From NCBI GenBank assembly GCA_950295325.1, contig OX485803.1, positions 42,235,554-42,299,553 of the forward strand: DNA of 64,000 nt, in the 5' to 3' direction. The translations under genes were made by a program, and so were the position numbers. The notes under the pieces are model-generated. The model saw only the letters and a list, made by a program, of their open reading frames with translations, did no database searches and had not been told where the DNA came from. This document shows, piece by piece, positions 50,529-62,635 of this stretch. The stretch comes from Polytrichum commune (taxonomy: Eukaryota; Streptophyta; Polytrichopsida; Polytrichales; Polytrichaceae). Position 1 is the stretch's first letter, and the number at the start of each line of letters is the position of its first letter.

Positions 50529-51404
50529 GGGCCACTTCACACTATGGCCGTCCAAGTTGAGAGGCCGTGGGATTGAGGGCCGGTTCACACTATGCCCAAG
50601 TCGAGAGGAGAAGCGTCACTTTGCTGGACCAAACTGCGTTGAGAGGAGAAGCTATATTCATATTTTGAATATTTGAATGAAAAAAAGTTCGGCCTCTCGA
50701 CACAAGTTTGGGTTGAGCATTTTGCTCGACCCAAACTTTGCTCGACCCAAACTTTGCTCGAGAGGCCGAACTCTTGGCGCCATAACTTCCTAAAAGTGTT
50801 GCCACCTAGGCTCTTTTGGAGGCGACGTCCTTTGGACTTCGGCCTTTAGTGTGAAGGCCGAGAGGACGGACTTTGGACATTTCTGCATTTTCATTGGTCC
50901 AAACGCTTCTCCTCTCAAAGTTTGGCCATAGTGTGAACCGGCCTTGAGTGGCCAAACTTTGTTGAGAGTCCAAACAAATGGGCTGGAAACAATTAACCAA
51001 TAAAATATAGGAATTGGAGCCTTCATGCGGGCATAGTGTGAAGCCTCGAAAGGCCAAGCCCAACGCTCAATGAAAGAAGGAGCATCCCACTTTAGTCCTT
51101 GCTTAAAACAACCTCTCCAATCTAACGGTCAAGATCTTGTCGGTTTTTTTAATTTGTTTATGAAAAAAAAATTTGATGGCCTCTCGACCATACTTTGGGT
51201 TTCCATTCCTGTCCGACCCAAACTTCCTTCGAGAGTCCGTCGCCTTGGTTAAAAAGCGCTCCCATGAAGGCATTTTGGAGAGTGAGGGCCTTTGAACTTT
51301 GGCCCGTGATGTGAAAAGTCGAGTGACCGGATTCTTGGTTTCGTGCAATCTGATTGGTGGAAATTGACGGCATCTCAACCTTTGGCAACAGTATGAAGCG
51401 GCCC
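50529..51404. mobile_element. Outer MITE of a nested pair, TTA duplication
   Basis: Ends GGGCCACTTCACACTATGGC and, read inward from the right, GGGCCGCTTCATACTGTTGC, flanked by TTA at 50526-50528 and 51405-51407, as in PIF/Harbinger MITEs. It contains the inner element at 50578-50943 and further CATAGTGTGAA-type motifs at 51031-51044. Confidence 0.7.
50578..50943. mobile_element. Inner MITE, 366 bp
   Basis: Perfect terminal inverted repeat GGCCGGTTCACACTATG / CATAGTGTGAACCGGCC flanked by a direct repeat TTGAG (50573-50577, 50944-50948). Its ends resemble those of the outer element, so the two are probably one family. The interior has repeated and inverted ACCCAAACTTTGCTCGA and GAGAGGCCGAA units. 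Confidence 0.82.
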
Positions 51405-51419
51405 TTATTAGTAGTGCAC

Positions 51420-51670
51420 CAATGATCGGAGAGAACCGGCAATTAGTTCTTGATAAACCGGTTGAGTTTGAGAAATAACGGATTGAAGTTCAAGACTGCA
51501 GGAAAACAGTCGATCATTTTAGAGGAGTTTATAGAATGTACCCCAATTTCATAAAGGAAAACTGGAGGATGTCAGCATGTAACTGGTTGGAGTCACCAAC
51601 AATAGGATCTCAACCGAGTATGCCATGCTATGCCCAAAAATCTTCCCGATCACTGTAGTGCACTCGGATT
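51420..51670 (+). mobile_element. SINE-like repeat, copy 3
   Basis: Carries ATAAACCGGTTGAGTTTGAG, a B-box-like GTTCAAGAC, TAGAATGTACCCCAA, GATGTCAGCATGTAAC and ATGCCCAAAAATCTTCCCGA, colinear with copies 1 and 2. Confidence 0.6.
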
Positions 51671-51821
51671 TGAAAAAGGGGCGTTGAATGCTTTCCCTTA
51701 CAAGGTTAGGTCAAAATCAGAATGCGGTGCACAGTGCATAAAAGCGCCTAATTATGCCAGAGCGCAGAAATTTATGGCTGGGTAGTAATGAAAATCTTGG
51801 CAGAAATGATGACTTAAGTGT

Positions 51822-51858
51822 CCTGCTGCTGCTGCTGCTGCTTCTCCTCCTCCTCCTC
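51822..51858. repeat. (CTG)n/(CTC)n trinucleotide tract
   Basis: Six CTG-type triplets pass into CTC triplets. No recognised frame uses it. Confidence 0.85.
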
Positions 51859-52067
51859 GAGTTATGTCATGCAAGCAAATGCTGATGATGCTCCTGCCCC
51901 AGCCCCAGTTCCCGAGATGGGAGGGAACCTCAGGAAGCCTGGCTGGGCGAGTAAGAGTACACAGTCCACCCTTCTCTAACTGTTACCTTTCCCAGTGTCA
52001 CAATGCCATAAGTGGTACATGTTTCATACTCCCTTCACAAATACACTACTAATTGTTATGACACTGT

Positions 52068-52331
52068 TGTCAATGACTAGGTGTCCCAACCTCGTCATTT
52101 AGAGTGAAAAGATCTATGTACATAGAAAAGGAAACTTAAGTCTAAGATTAGTAAGACTTAAGACTTCTAAAAGTATCTCCTAGATACTATGGATAAAGAA
52201 GGATAAGACTATGAGTTCCTATGGGGATATAAAAGAGAGAGCTCGGAGGAGGTGCTCTAAAGGGTTAATGCAATCTTGCTTTCATGATGTGCTTCTTATT
52301 TTTTTATTTTTTTTGTACCCGTTTTATATCA
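52068..52331 (+). repeat. 5' LTR of the copia element
   Basis: About 264 bp, TG...CA, nearly identical to 55167-55438. Both contain CTCGTCATTTAGAGTGAAAA, a TATAAAA promoter-like site within GGGGATATAAAAGAGAGAG, and end in TTTTATATCA. The sequence immediately after (CGTTATCAGCACGAAGC) is the expected primer-binding position; this phrase is common behind plant copia LTRs. Confidence 0.88.
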
Positions 52332-52660
52332 CGTTATCAGCACGAAGCTCGAAGCAACGGAGTTGTGATTTTGTAGTGGATTTTTGTTGAACGGTGCTTT
52401 TGTTGAGTGTTGTGAGATGAAGGAAAGAAATACGTAGCCAAATATGATGTCATGATATGAAGGAGAGAAAGGCGTAGTGAAATATAGTATAGAAGTATAG
52501 AGCGTATATGATATTTCCGTATAGGATTTGTAGCACTAAATTTGGGGTTAGAAATTGTTGTTTCCTTGAAGCCACTAGCGTGTTAGGGAGGAAAATAATT
52601 GTTTGAGAGGATAGTATACAATATAGAGTTGTTTACTTACCAACGTCCACAAGGAATTTA

Positions 52661-55032
52661 TTGAGTTTCAAGGACATTCGTCGCAATGGTTTTCACCTTC
52701 GTACAACTGAGGAAGACAATCAAGAGTTGTTACAGTTTTTGGATCGTGAAGGATGCCCAATTGAAAATATCCCGGCATACTCCTTAGGTATGTACATCGT
52801 TCCTTTAATTTGTTCGTCCGAGGGGGAGGATGCTGCATTTTGTGTGAACACATGGCATGAGCGCATGGGCCATCCGGGAGTTTCTTGGGGTTTCCATCAA
52901 CACCCTTTTCGAGTGGGTGTAAGTATGTAAGTTACCTAAAAAACCCAGACCCAGTTGTTTCTAAGTCACTTGGAATGCGGATTTGTTGTTTTCACAAAAA
53001 AAAAAAAAAACTTCAACATCCTTGGGAAGAGGGTTTAGAAAGGAATGCATTGATTGATACCATTTGTGTCTGATTTGAGTTAAGTTAGCTGATAGACTAC
53101 CCAATTCATTCAATAATGCAGCAAATGTGACCAAGTTACACATTCATGCTTGTCTAGAGAGACCCGCTATTCAAACCACACCCATAAAGAGAGGTCGTAG
53201 TAGAGATCTTCAACCTCGCAAACGACGTACCCAAGGAGAGGTATGTGTGGCACGTGGAGGTGTGCTTTCAAGCATTGAGTTGGATGACTCTGAAAGAGAA
53301 ACACCGGTTGATTCAACAGAGATTGTAATCAACTTTATGGAGACATGAAAAATATGAGACCGTACGCTGGTAAACCTAGATGATGCCTTTTGTTTCCATA
53401 TATCACAATACTTGGATGATGATTGTGATCCGACTACTGTAGCTGAGGCTCATAGTCAAAGTGATTGGCCCATGTGGGAAGAGGCCATGAGATCTGAACT
53501 AGGGTCTTTGAAATCAGGGAAGGTGTTTAGTCCAGTTGAGACTACGCCAAAAGGAGTTAACCCAGTGGGTTGTAAATGGGTGTTTGTAAGGAAACGATAT
53601 CATTTTCGAAAAGTTTCCCGGTACAAAGCACAGCTAGTTGCCCAAGGCTTCACCCAACGTCTAGGCATTGATTATGAAGAGACATATTCCCTTGTGATGG
53701 ACTCAATTACGTTCATGTATCTCTTAAGTCTTGCAGTTGACAAGAAGTTGGAAACAAGGTAGATGGATGTGGTTACCGCGTACTTGTATGGCAGTTTGGA
53801 TATTGACATATACATAAGAGTTCATGCGGGGTTGGTGGAATTCCAAAACTCTAAAAGATAGCCGCAATATTTTAAACTTGAAAGGACATTATATGGTCTT
53901 AAACAGGCCGGCAGGATGTGGTACAAAAGTCTAAGAGATTTCTTAATAGATCGAGGTTTTAAGAATGATGAAGTTTGTCCATGTATCTTCATTAAACGGA
54001 GTCACACAGAGTTAGTTATTGTGGCCGTATATGTTGATGACCTCAACATCATTGGCACGACTAATGCCATCTCCGAGATTGTTTCACAACTCAAAGGTGA
54101 ATTTGAGATGAAAGATTTTGGCAAAACCACCTTTTGTCTTGGCCTACAGATTGAACATCTTGCAAGAAGTCTTTTTCTACATCAGAGTTTGTATACTCGT
54201 AAGCTATTCAAGCGTTTCTTAATGGATGCAGCTCACCTACTAAGTTCCCCAATGGTGGTACGATTATTGGATCCGAAGAAGGATGAGTTTAGACCATGTG
54301 ATGAGGGGCAGAAATGTTTGGGACCTGAAACTCCATATTTGGTAATAGGTGCATTGATGTATTTGGCAAATTGCACCAGACCTGACATTGCTTTTGTTGT
54401 TAATTTATTGGCTAGATTTAGTGCTAAGCCAACAAAACGGCATTGGAATGATGTCAAACATATCCTACGATACCTCAAGGACACTAAGGATTTAGGATTG
54501 TTTTATAAAGCTGGAGAGGATAGCAACATCAAAGGATACGTGGATGCAGGTTACCTTTCCGATCCACATAAAGGAAAATCACAAACAAGCTATGTTTTCC
54601 TTAGACAAGGAGCAGCAATATCTTGGAAATCAACGAAGCATGATCTTGTAGCAACATCATCAAACCGTTCAGAAATCATAGCCCTGCATGAAGCTTCCCG
54701 CGAATGCATTTGGCTGAGACTGGTGGATGGCTTCATCAAAGGTTTTTGTGGTTTTTCCAATGTTCCAGAATCTCCAACAATGATCTATGAAGATAATGCA
54801 GCTTGCATTGCTAAGATAAAGGCGGGCTACATCTAAGGAGATCGAATCAAACACATCTTACCAAAGTTTTTTTTTCACTCATGAATTGTTAGGATCAAAT
54901 ATAGATGTGATGCAAGTAAGGTCTTCTGATAATCTAGCATACTTATTCACTAAGTTATTACCAACAACTAGGCATAGGCAAATTGTTAAGGGAATAGGGA
55001 TGCGGAGGTTTTCATCCCTACCTGACATGTAA
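52661..55032 (+). pseudogene. Copia pol remnant: pre-integrase, reverse transcriptase, RNase H
   Basis: 52661-52930 carries the pre-integrase HERMGHPG motif. Then the integrase core is absent, replaced by about 450 bp of broken frames. RT begins at 53412 (WEEAMRSEL, GCKWVFVRK, YKAQLVAQGFTQ). After a stop at 53760 it continues (LYGLKQAGRMWYKSL) to the active site VAVYVDDLNIIG at about 54025-54060. RNase H is recognisable by TRPDIAFVVNLLARF, ISWKSTKHDLVATSS and YEDNAACIAKIK. In-frame stops lie at 53760, near 53858 and at 54834. Integrase before RT is the copia order. Confidence 0.9.
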
Positions 55033-55166
55033 ATAATCATGTTTAGGCCCTTCTATTCTTTTTCCCTTCACTCGTGATATGTTTTACCTCAATTGTGAGG
55101 AGTTTTTTTTAATCACGGTAAGGTTTTTAACGAGGGAAGGCAACATGATAAATTAACTTGACTCGT

Positions 55167-55438
55167 TGTGTTATGACTAGGTGTCTGTAGACCCAGCCTC
55201 GTCATTTAGAGTGAAAAGATCTATGTACATAGAAAAGAAAACTTAAGTGTAAGATTAGTTTGACTTAAGACTTCTAAAAGTATCTCCTAGATACTATGGA
55301 TAAAGAAGGATAAGACTATGAGTTCCTATGGGGATATAAAAGAGAGAGCTCGGAGGAGGTGCTCTAAAGGGTTAATGCAATCTTGCTTTCGTGATGTGCT
55401 TCTCATTTTTGTATTGATTTTGTACCCGTTTTATATCA
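55167..55438 (+). repeat. 3' LTR of the copia element
   Basis: Matches the 5' LTR over its length with scattered substitutions and a small indel near the start. The MITE's TAA duplication begins five bases after its end. Confidence 0.88.
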
Positions 55439-55445
55439 CATTTAA

Positions 55446-55972
55446 GGCCCCCTTCCCACTTGACTTTTAGCTAAGCCTAAAAGTTGGTTCTAACAACACG
55501 GCCTTCAGTCACACCATCGACACTATCTAGTCCCGATCCTCGTTGGCGAATGACGTGGCATGGTTTAAAAGTGGAGGTTTTAAGGCTCTAGCACTGACCC
55601 TCCCATCGGTACCTATACATGAGGCAAGAATGCAGGACCTTCAAAAGTGTTTGCCTCCCGCCCTTGTGATTGGTTGCTTTTTTGTCTTAGCTATGAGGGC
55701 ATGAGGAGCTTCATTAACAAAAACTGATGGTAAGGTAGATGAGTAGTAAGGCGTTTGGGGATGGGACAAAAACTATCCAACCTTCATTGCATGGTAGATA
55801 AAACAATGAACATGTGTGAAAATTACTCAATTAGAACCTACTCAACAATCTCCGGAGCAAGTTCTTGTAGGTGCATTGGGATAGATGGATGCCTCCACTA
55901 TAACCAAGAGAGCTTTGCCTGGTTTTTAGGAAAGACTTTGGTTATTTGGTAAAGTTAGGTGGGAAGGGGACA
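55446..55972. mobile_element. PIF/Harbinger-like MITE, copy 2 (inverted relative to copy 1)
   Basis: 527 bp with ends GGCCCCCTTCCCACTTGACT and ...AAAGTTAGGTGGGAAGGGGACA, TAA duplication at 55443-55445 and 55973-55975. It is the reverse complement of 47653-48172 throughout. The shared 65-codon frame is at 55755-55952 (+). Confidence 0.88.
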
Positions 55973-57230
55973 TAAGTGTTATTTGTTACCTTGTTACAAA
56001 AAATTACCCCATTCTTGTTCATTTTCATTGTATAGCTGTTATTTGCACAAACATTCATGAAACATATACTCTAATGATATGAATTGATGACCATTACTCT
56101 AAAATGATAATGTTGGAGGGTGCAAGGTGGAGGGTGGAGAGTGAGCCTCACCAATTGATTCACATATGAGCCTTTCATTAGGGTTGCGAGGGGTTCTATT
56201 GTTGAGTGTCAAAAAAATATGGATACATAAATGTTTGTTTGTTGAGTCATTGGTATCCTTTGTCAATGTCTATTCCTTACCTTAGTTTTCTCTTCTTATG
56301 ACTTTCATTCTTGTGATTGCACATGTGTCAAGTGCTCTTCACTTGGTTTGTTGTATACTCCAATAAAGTATTGCAAGTGCAAGTTACCACTAGGATCTTA
56401 TGCATGCCTTGATTATGCTGTAAAATCGAGAAGGGTTGAGTGCCAATGCTTGGGTAGATACAAAAAAAAACTCCCTATTTCTTTTTGTAAATGTAGTTAG
56501 ACTCTCCCACTTATCAATAAGAGTAGGGGATAGTGAGTTTATAGTGACATTGAGTGCAAAGGAATATGTGCATTTCGAAGTTGAGTTTGATCTTAATCAT
56601 GCTTATGTTCCAACTGAGGAAGATATCTTGAATATACTTGGTGCGTCAAAGGCATTTGAAACCATTGAGGATGATTCGGGAAATTAGTGAAGTGGTAGTT
56701 CCTAATGTTTCAATTTCTCAAGCTCATGAAGCAATGACAACCCTATCTACATTTCAGACAAACATTTTGGGATATTAAACTTTGGGGAGTAGGACAATAA
56801 TTTTGGGACGGAGGGAGTACAATAAATAAGATATTTAGTGTTTGACACACTAAATACAAACGCATACACTAAATATTAACAACCCTATGAAAATAAGTAA
56901 CAGTAAATTTAAACTCAAACACTAAATATCAACTTTGGTAATATGTGGAAGTTACATGTTTGAATTTAGTGTTAGTAAGGATATGAAAAAAATGATATAG
57001 TAAGGGAGGTGGCAGTAGGGAAGGTAGCGGCACATTTATGTCTAACACTAATTGTGAAGGAATTGAAAATTAGTGTTGAGCAGGGTAGGGTGGTGACAAC
57101 ACTAAATATCCTAATTAGTTTAGTTAGTATGCATACCGAAGAACATGATATAACTTAGTTGGTAAAACAAACAATGTTGGTAAGAAATTATAGCAACACG
57201 TGACTCCGAAGGGTGAGCCACACTAATTAG
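55973..57230. other. Intergenic; Stowaway end and CACTAAATA cluster
   Basis: Holds a Stowaway-type terminus at 56801-56819. From 56830 to 57120 there are at least eight copies of ACACTAAATA or its reverse complement TATTTAGTGT, like the subterminal repeats of the MITE pair at 43390 and 61465. An 83-codon frame at 56436-56687 is unrecognised. Confidence 0.4.
56801..56819. mobile_element. Stowaway MITE terminus (single end)
   Basis: TTTTGGGACGGAGGGAGTA is the classic Stowaway/mariner-MITE end with its TA. The matching CTCCCTCCGTCC end was not found upstream, so the copy is truncated. Confidence 0.6.
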
Positions 57231-57979
57231 GCAACACAAGTGCAGTCCAGGAGCGAGAAGACTTTTGTGGGGGGCGGTGACGTGGCGAATTGCTCTTCAG
57301 AGAGTGCTACGAGCACTGAGCTGTATTAGTTTGATGTACTTACCCCTCTCACTCGCTTCTGAGCTTTCACCAGTAAGTCCCCCTTATTAATTATAGGCGA
57401 AGTGGCACCTCCACTGTCTTATGCATTCATTAATGCCACCCCACAAACTGCGGCGAGCCCAATGTTGGTTTCGCCTTCCCGCTGATCTGAGTCTCGCACT
57501 GATCACACCTGATGAAGGATCGCCAGGCTTCGCCCCTCATCAATGCCGCTGGAACTACCTCCAACCTCCAACCGTGATGAACAACCTTCACAACTACTTC
57601 CTCCGCCTTGTGGGTCCAAGAGATCCGCTCAGGGAGCCTCCTGGACGCAGTGGTTCAGCTCCCTTTCCCTATTTCTATTCCTCCGTCTCTTCTTCTTCTG
57701 CTCAGCCTGCTTCTCTTTCTCTTTCTCTTAGTCCTCTTCTTCTGCCGCGAGTCTTGGGTTCTTCCTTTCTTTCTTTCTTTCCTTCCGATCCCACTAAGGT
57801 GCTGAGAAGTAGCCTAGTCAACCGCCAGTGACGGCAGTCTCGCACCTAGGCTAAGGTAGAGAGAGAGAGAGTGGTGGCCCAGTCAAGCTGTGCGAGTCTT
57901 GGTCATTAACGACTTCAGTTGTTGCTCGGTCACTCGCTCACTCACTAGAGGATTTCCACTGTTTGCGTATGGCAAGTTG
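57231..57979. other. Promoter and leader region of the desaturase gene
   Basis: GC-rich and pyrimidine-rich (CT tract about 57710-57735, GA tract about 57857-57871). A 136-codon frame at 57421-57831 is proline/serine-rich with no recognised family and is probably chance reading of the leader. Confidence 0.4.
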
Positions 57980-60676
57980 ATGACGACGGCTACGGGGCTC
58001 CTGGATGCTCGGTTGAGCATTGCCGCCGGAGTAGCGTTGAGTCCGTCGCTATCTGGGTGGCCAGCTTCGACATGTGGTGCCGGGAGGAGCAGGAGATCAG
58101 CAGCCAAGCAGCTGCCCAATGTGGTCATGACGATTTCGGTGCCCAGGTGAACAAACACCATATTTGCAGTCTGCTTTTGAGTGCGTTGAGTGCATTGAGT
58201 GCATTCAAAAATTTGTGGGCTGTTTTTTTTTTTGGGGGGGGGGGGGGGTAGGGGAAGAGGTGGTAATGGGCCATGGAGGGGTTTGTTGGTCCGTCTCTAC
58301 CATTTTCTGCTTCCAAGCTGGGGGAAGGAACTGGACGGTGTAATTCTCAGTACCGGTGCCATTTTGACAAGAGTGTGGAATTCGTTGCAAATCACCCGGC
58401 TCTGGTTTGTGCCTGGAATGAAGCAATCCGTTGTCTTTTTTAGTTTGTATATTCTGGATTGAGTGTAGGTTACCTGAGGAAGCATTCCTCAATGTTTTTG
58501 CGAGGTTTTGGGAAACCTAATCGACAAGGCACTATCTGCAAACATGTTTCCGGTTTGAAATTGCGAGGAACCAAAAATGTCCATTATTGAGCTATGGAAC
58601 CTCACAACACCTTCTTCGGGGAGTTGTTGACATGTGATCATGGCGGGCTGCTTCACAATGGGAAGAATTCTTCGCGGCACAAATATAATTCGAGCAAAAG
58701 GGCAAGGGGAATGATTTTGTGTGCTGCCCACAGTGACTAATTTGATCATTGGTGTGTTTTGCGTTGCGTTCAGGGGGACAGACGCAACGGTGGAACCCTC
58801 GCACCACAAGGCAATGACACCATTCCAACAGTGGGGACGGTACTCCGACCAAATGGTTCCCACCCTCGCATTCCCGAAGCTGGAGGTGATTAGCTCCCTC
58901 GACACATGGGCTCAGGAAAATTTGCTTCCCCTCCTGAAACCCGTGCAAAATTCGTGGCAACCGCAGGACTTCCTCCCCGACGCATCCTCGGAGAACTTCC
59001 TGGACGAGGTGATGGAGCTTCGACAGCGGGCCAAAGCCCTTCCGGATGACTACTGGGTGTGTCTGGTGGGAGATGCCATCACCGAGGAGGCGCTTCCCAC
59101 GTACCAGACGTGGCTCAACAACCTGGAGGGCGTGCGGGACAACTCGGGGTGCGATCCTACATCCTGGGCTGTGTGGACCCGGGGTTGGACCGCCGAAGAA
59201 AATCGCCATGGGGACTTGCTCAATCGGTACCTCTTCCTCTCGGGCCGAGTGGACATGCGTATGATCGAACGAACAATCCAGTACCTGATCGGCTCTGGCG
59301 TTGTATGTCTCCCACCAATCCATCCCACACAATTGCAATAGTTTTCGCACAAAGCGCAACGCAACTCTTCGAAATCCAATCGTTCAGGGTACTTTGATAG
59401 CGTCGATTGTGACATGTGCTCTAAGGTCACTCCATGTTAGTGAAACGAAGTTAATTAGAAATCTATGAGTGTGAATGAATGGAACTCAATAAGGATTATG
59501 TAGAAGTTGAGGTAACTCCCCGAATAGGCATGGTGGAAGCCATGGAGGAGAGGAGAGGTTAGGATCAAGAGATGATTTTAAGCTTCTGGCTGTTGGGATT
59601 TTAGGTGGTGGCTAAACCTCTCCCAATACCTCACGCAGCGGTGGTTCATGCCTTATAGATGATTACAGTGATGATGTGTGCTTGTTTCTTCCCCGTTTCT
59701 TCCTTCCTCCAAGCTTCTGGTTGTTGGGGTTTTAGGTGGTGGCTAAACCTCTCCATTTTCTCCAGTAGCACACGGAGTGGCGGTTCATGTCTTATAGATT
59801 GTTACAGTGCTGATGTATACTCGATTCTTCATTCCTCTTGGTGTTGGTGTTTTTGGGGCGCAAACCTACAGTTGTGGAAGTAGCGACCGACTTGCAGAAT
59901 GTCTTTACGTCTTCGAATATTTTCAATGGATTAGGGAGGGGTGGTTCATGCCTTCGAAAAAAACTGTTTGTTAGTTGCAGTGATGATGTATGCTCGATTC
60001 TCCTTTCTTATTTGTATTGCGGTTTTTTGCCGGCGCGAACCTCAATTTGTGCAAGTTGTGTGATAATGTGCAGAATGTGAGAACTGATCAGGACCCTTAC
60101 AATGGCTTCATCTACACCTCGTTCCAGGAGCGCGCGACGTTTATTTCCCACGGCAACACTGCTCGTCACGCCAAGGAGCACGGCGAGCATCGGCTGGCCA
60201 AGATCTGCGGCTTCATCGCCTCAGACGAGAAGCGGCACGAGATCGCGTACAGCCGCATTGTGGGGAAGCTCTTCGAGCTGGACCCGAGCGGGGCGATGCT
60301 ATCGTTCCAGGAAATGATGAAGAAGAAGATCACCATGCCCGCACACCTCATGTACGATGGCCAGAACCCCAACCTCTTCAACGACTACTCCTCTGTAGCA
60401 CAGCGATGTGGAGTGTACACCGCGCAGGACTACGTGAGCGTGATGGAGCATCTCATCTCCTACTGGCAGATCGAAAACTTGAAAGGATTGTCCCCCGAAG
60501 CACAAAACGCGCAAGACTACGTGTGCAGACTCCCCTCCCGGTTGCAAAAATTGGCTTCCCGAGCTGCTGACACCGATTCCAGCAGCAACAACAACAACAA
60601 CAACAAAGCAAATCACTCCCCTCCCTGCATGAAGGCATTCAGCTGGATCCACAACAAAGAGGTCGCCCTCATGTAG
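57980..60676 (+). CDS. FAB2: Plastid acyl-[acyl-carrier-protein] desaturase (stearoyl-ACP Delta-9 type)
   Basis: Exons 57980-58146, 58774-59302 and 60074-60676 join in phase to give 432 residues. Residues 1 to about 60 are Ser/Ala/Arg-rich and acidic-poor, a plastid transit peptide. Di-iron motifs of the soluble desaturase family are present: EE at 160-161 ([12 protein letters not shown]), EENRHG at 197-202 and DEKRHE at 283-288. [36 protein letters not shown] and the C-terminal FSWI are family landmarks. The enzyme introduces a double bond in stearoyl-ACP (or a related acyl-ACP) in the plastid stroma, with ferredoxin as electron donor. The first exon is chosen from the only transit-like ATG frame that ends in a GT donor in phase. 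An Asn-repeat (AAC)n sits near the C-terminus. Exact regiospecificity among paralogues cannot be told. Confidence 0.92.
58222..58248. repeat. Poly-T/poly-G tract in desaturase intron 1
   Basis: Twelve T followed by about fifteen G. Confidence 0.85.
59580..60010. repeat. About 131-bp tandem repeat in desaturase intron 2
   Basis: AAGCTTCTGGYTGTTGGGRT followed by TTAGGTGGTGGCTAAACCTC starts at 59580 and 59711, a 131-bp step. A third, weaker copy starts near 59838 (TTGGTGTTGGTGTTTTTGGG) and ends with GTGATGATGTATGCTCGATTC. Confidence 0.75.
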
Positions 60677-61464
60677 ACCCGATCAAATCACATCGTGACA
60701 TTGGATTGGAAAGGAAAGGAAAGGGAAACGCTTGGGATTTGACACATGGCTATGGCGGATCTTCCTTCCAATGTTGATGGTGCCTTTGGAAGATTGTCTT
60801 GTTACATCGTCGGTTGTGACACCTAACCCCGCTCAGAAGGGGCTTTATTAGGTCTCTCTCTAAGTCACTCTCAAACATCTGCCTATTTATTATATACATT
60901 TTGGAACTGTGGAACGGCAACGGCGCATGGGGGGTGACTCCGCAGTTCAGTTCACACTTTGGAAACGGATGGGGTGTCATGGGCCTTTGACATAGTTGGC
61001 TTTCAACAGTGCATGCATGCAAATGGGTGGTGATGCAATTCACATCTATTATGTATTTTGGAAACGGACGGTGGCTGGGTATGTGGATACTACCACAGTT
61101 CGCTTGGGACGGTGATTGGACGGTGGTGGGGGGGTTCAATGATAGCTTATTGAGCAGACAAGAGATGGCCCGAGACATTTATTATGCATGGGTGCAATGG
61201 GGCGGGATGGCAAAGGGCCAAACTAGTATATGTACAATACTAGTAAGTATAGTATTTACTGCAGTAAGTATGTTTGTAATATGTACTCACACAAAAGACT
61301 TTTGACCTTTTTACCGAGTTACGGGAAGAATTGGGAATTAACACTTGCTGGTTGCTGGAAGCAGACGATAGGATATGTCTCAAGAAGTTGGGGGACGTTG
61401 TCTTTGATATTCCTCTAGAAAGGTCGGTTTGGAATTGGTTCGGAGCCATTTCAACCGGTTACTA
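60677..61464. other. Desaturase 3' UTR and flank
   Basis: No gene. Two GC-rich segments near 60900 and 61060 resemble each other (TTTTGGAA-CGG-CGGTGGCTGGG type), a possible old duplication. Confidence 0.35.
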
Positions 61465-61823
61465 CACTAACTATGATATTTAATGTCATATGTCACTATG
61501 GCAACTTTTTGGATGACACTTATGAATAAGTAACCAAGTATTGTCATGGATGACGGATGAGTTCATCCATTGGCCAAAAATCCTACCTTCTCTTGTCAAC
61601 AACTCGTGATGAAATGTTATCATGGATGATTGGACTTTGTATGAAAAGTCACTTGGTATTGTGACAGTAATTGTAACTCTGTAAATCTAAAATCCCTCAA
61701 AATTTTACAAGGAATGACATAATGTTGGGTTAACATCTAGTGTTGGTGGCACTACACCATGGTTTACAGTTAGTATTGAGCAAGACAATAGACTTGGTGA
61801 CACTACACATATCATATTTAGTG
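61465..61823. mobile_element. MITE with CACTA...TAGTG ends, copy 2
   Basis: About 360 bp, colinear with 43390-43761. Terminal inverted repeats are CTACACTAACTATGATATTT and, read inward from the right, CTACACTAAATATGATATGT. No target duplication is clear. Confidence 0.7.
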
Positions 61824-62635
61824 TAGCTCTCTTCTACATGTGTATTAATGTATTTGATGTTTGTGTGTACATTCACATACTGGTCTTTTCCCTTGTTAGC
61901 ACTAACCAACGGAGGTGATTTTGGAAACCTGATCTAGATTTTAAGTTTTCCAAATTGAGTTGGTTTCCAGGAACTCACATTCAGCACTGTATGAAGAAAT
62001 CAAAGAATATTTTCCTTCCTCTCATATGGGATGTTTGGCTGTTGCAACTGCTTAGTTTGTGGAAATTTGGCTGTAGGGAAAGATAACAATGGTTAACCTT
62101 AACTTCTTGAGAGGCCATTCTTGGGCTTATGAATGACTCACGAAGGCACATTCATCCAAAAGGAAGGTCACATTAGGTATCATTGTGTTTCTCATGATTT
62201 TGGCAATGGTGTTGATCCCACCCAATTTGAAGAGATAGTTGTTCACAAGAGATTTGTAAAGTCAAGAATGATCACTTTAATTTGTTGGTACATTATTATA
62301 TATGATAACTTCATGTTATTTTGAATGAAAACTATCAACTTTTTATTGACATTTTTTCTCACCTAAAAGTGCATATATATTCTTGATGTAATCTTGAATG
62401 TTTGGACTATAATTTCATTGCATATATTTATCAAAATTTCTGGAATTTTAGTGATTCTAAATCAATCATAAACTAATCCTAAAGATTACTAAATATTGCT
62501 ACTAGATTGATGTGATCTAGGAAGCTTACTTTTTAGATGATCTAATGAAACCGTAACACACTCCAAGAAGTTTAGGGTTCATATGCCCTCAATTGTTCAC
62601 GAGTTACACTATGTACTATGTCATAATTTTGACTA
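61824..62635. other. Intergenic, nothing recognised
   Basis: No supported gene or repeat up to the pogo element. Confidence 0.35.

Larger units (their letters stand above)
52068..55438 (+). mobile_element. Short, defective Ty1/copia retrotransposon with both LTRs
   Basis: 3.37 kb including two LTRs of about 265-270 bp. The body keeps a pre-integrase module, RT and RNase H, but gag and the integrase catalytic core are missing. A purine-rich stretch CGAGGGAAGG lies about 30 bp before the 3' LTR. No 5-bp target duplication could be matched at the chosen ends. Confidence 0.85.

Noticed and set aside
56436-56687. 83-codon frame (VEFDLNHAYVPTEEDIL)
   Set aside because: Moderately protein-like but no family recognised and no exon structure; could be transposase debris.
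57421-57831. 136-codon Pro/Ser-rich gene upstream of the desaturase
   Set aside because: Driven by CT-rich leader sequence; no domain, and the desaturase first exon lies just downstream.
58205-59430. Long minus-strand frames opposite the desaturase
   Set aside because: Antisense shadows of the desaturase exon 2 in GC-rich DNA.
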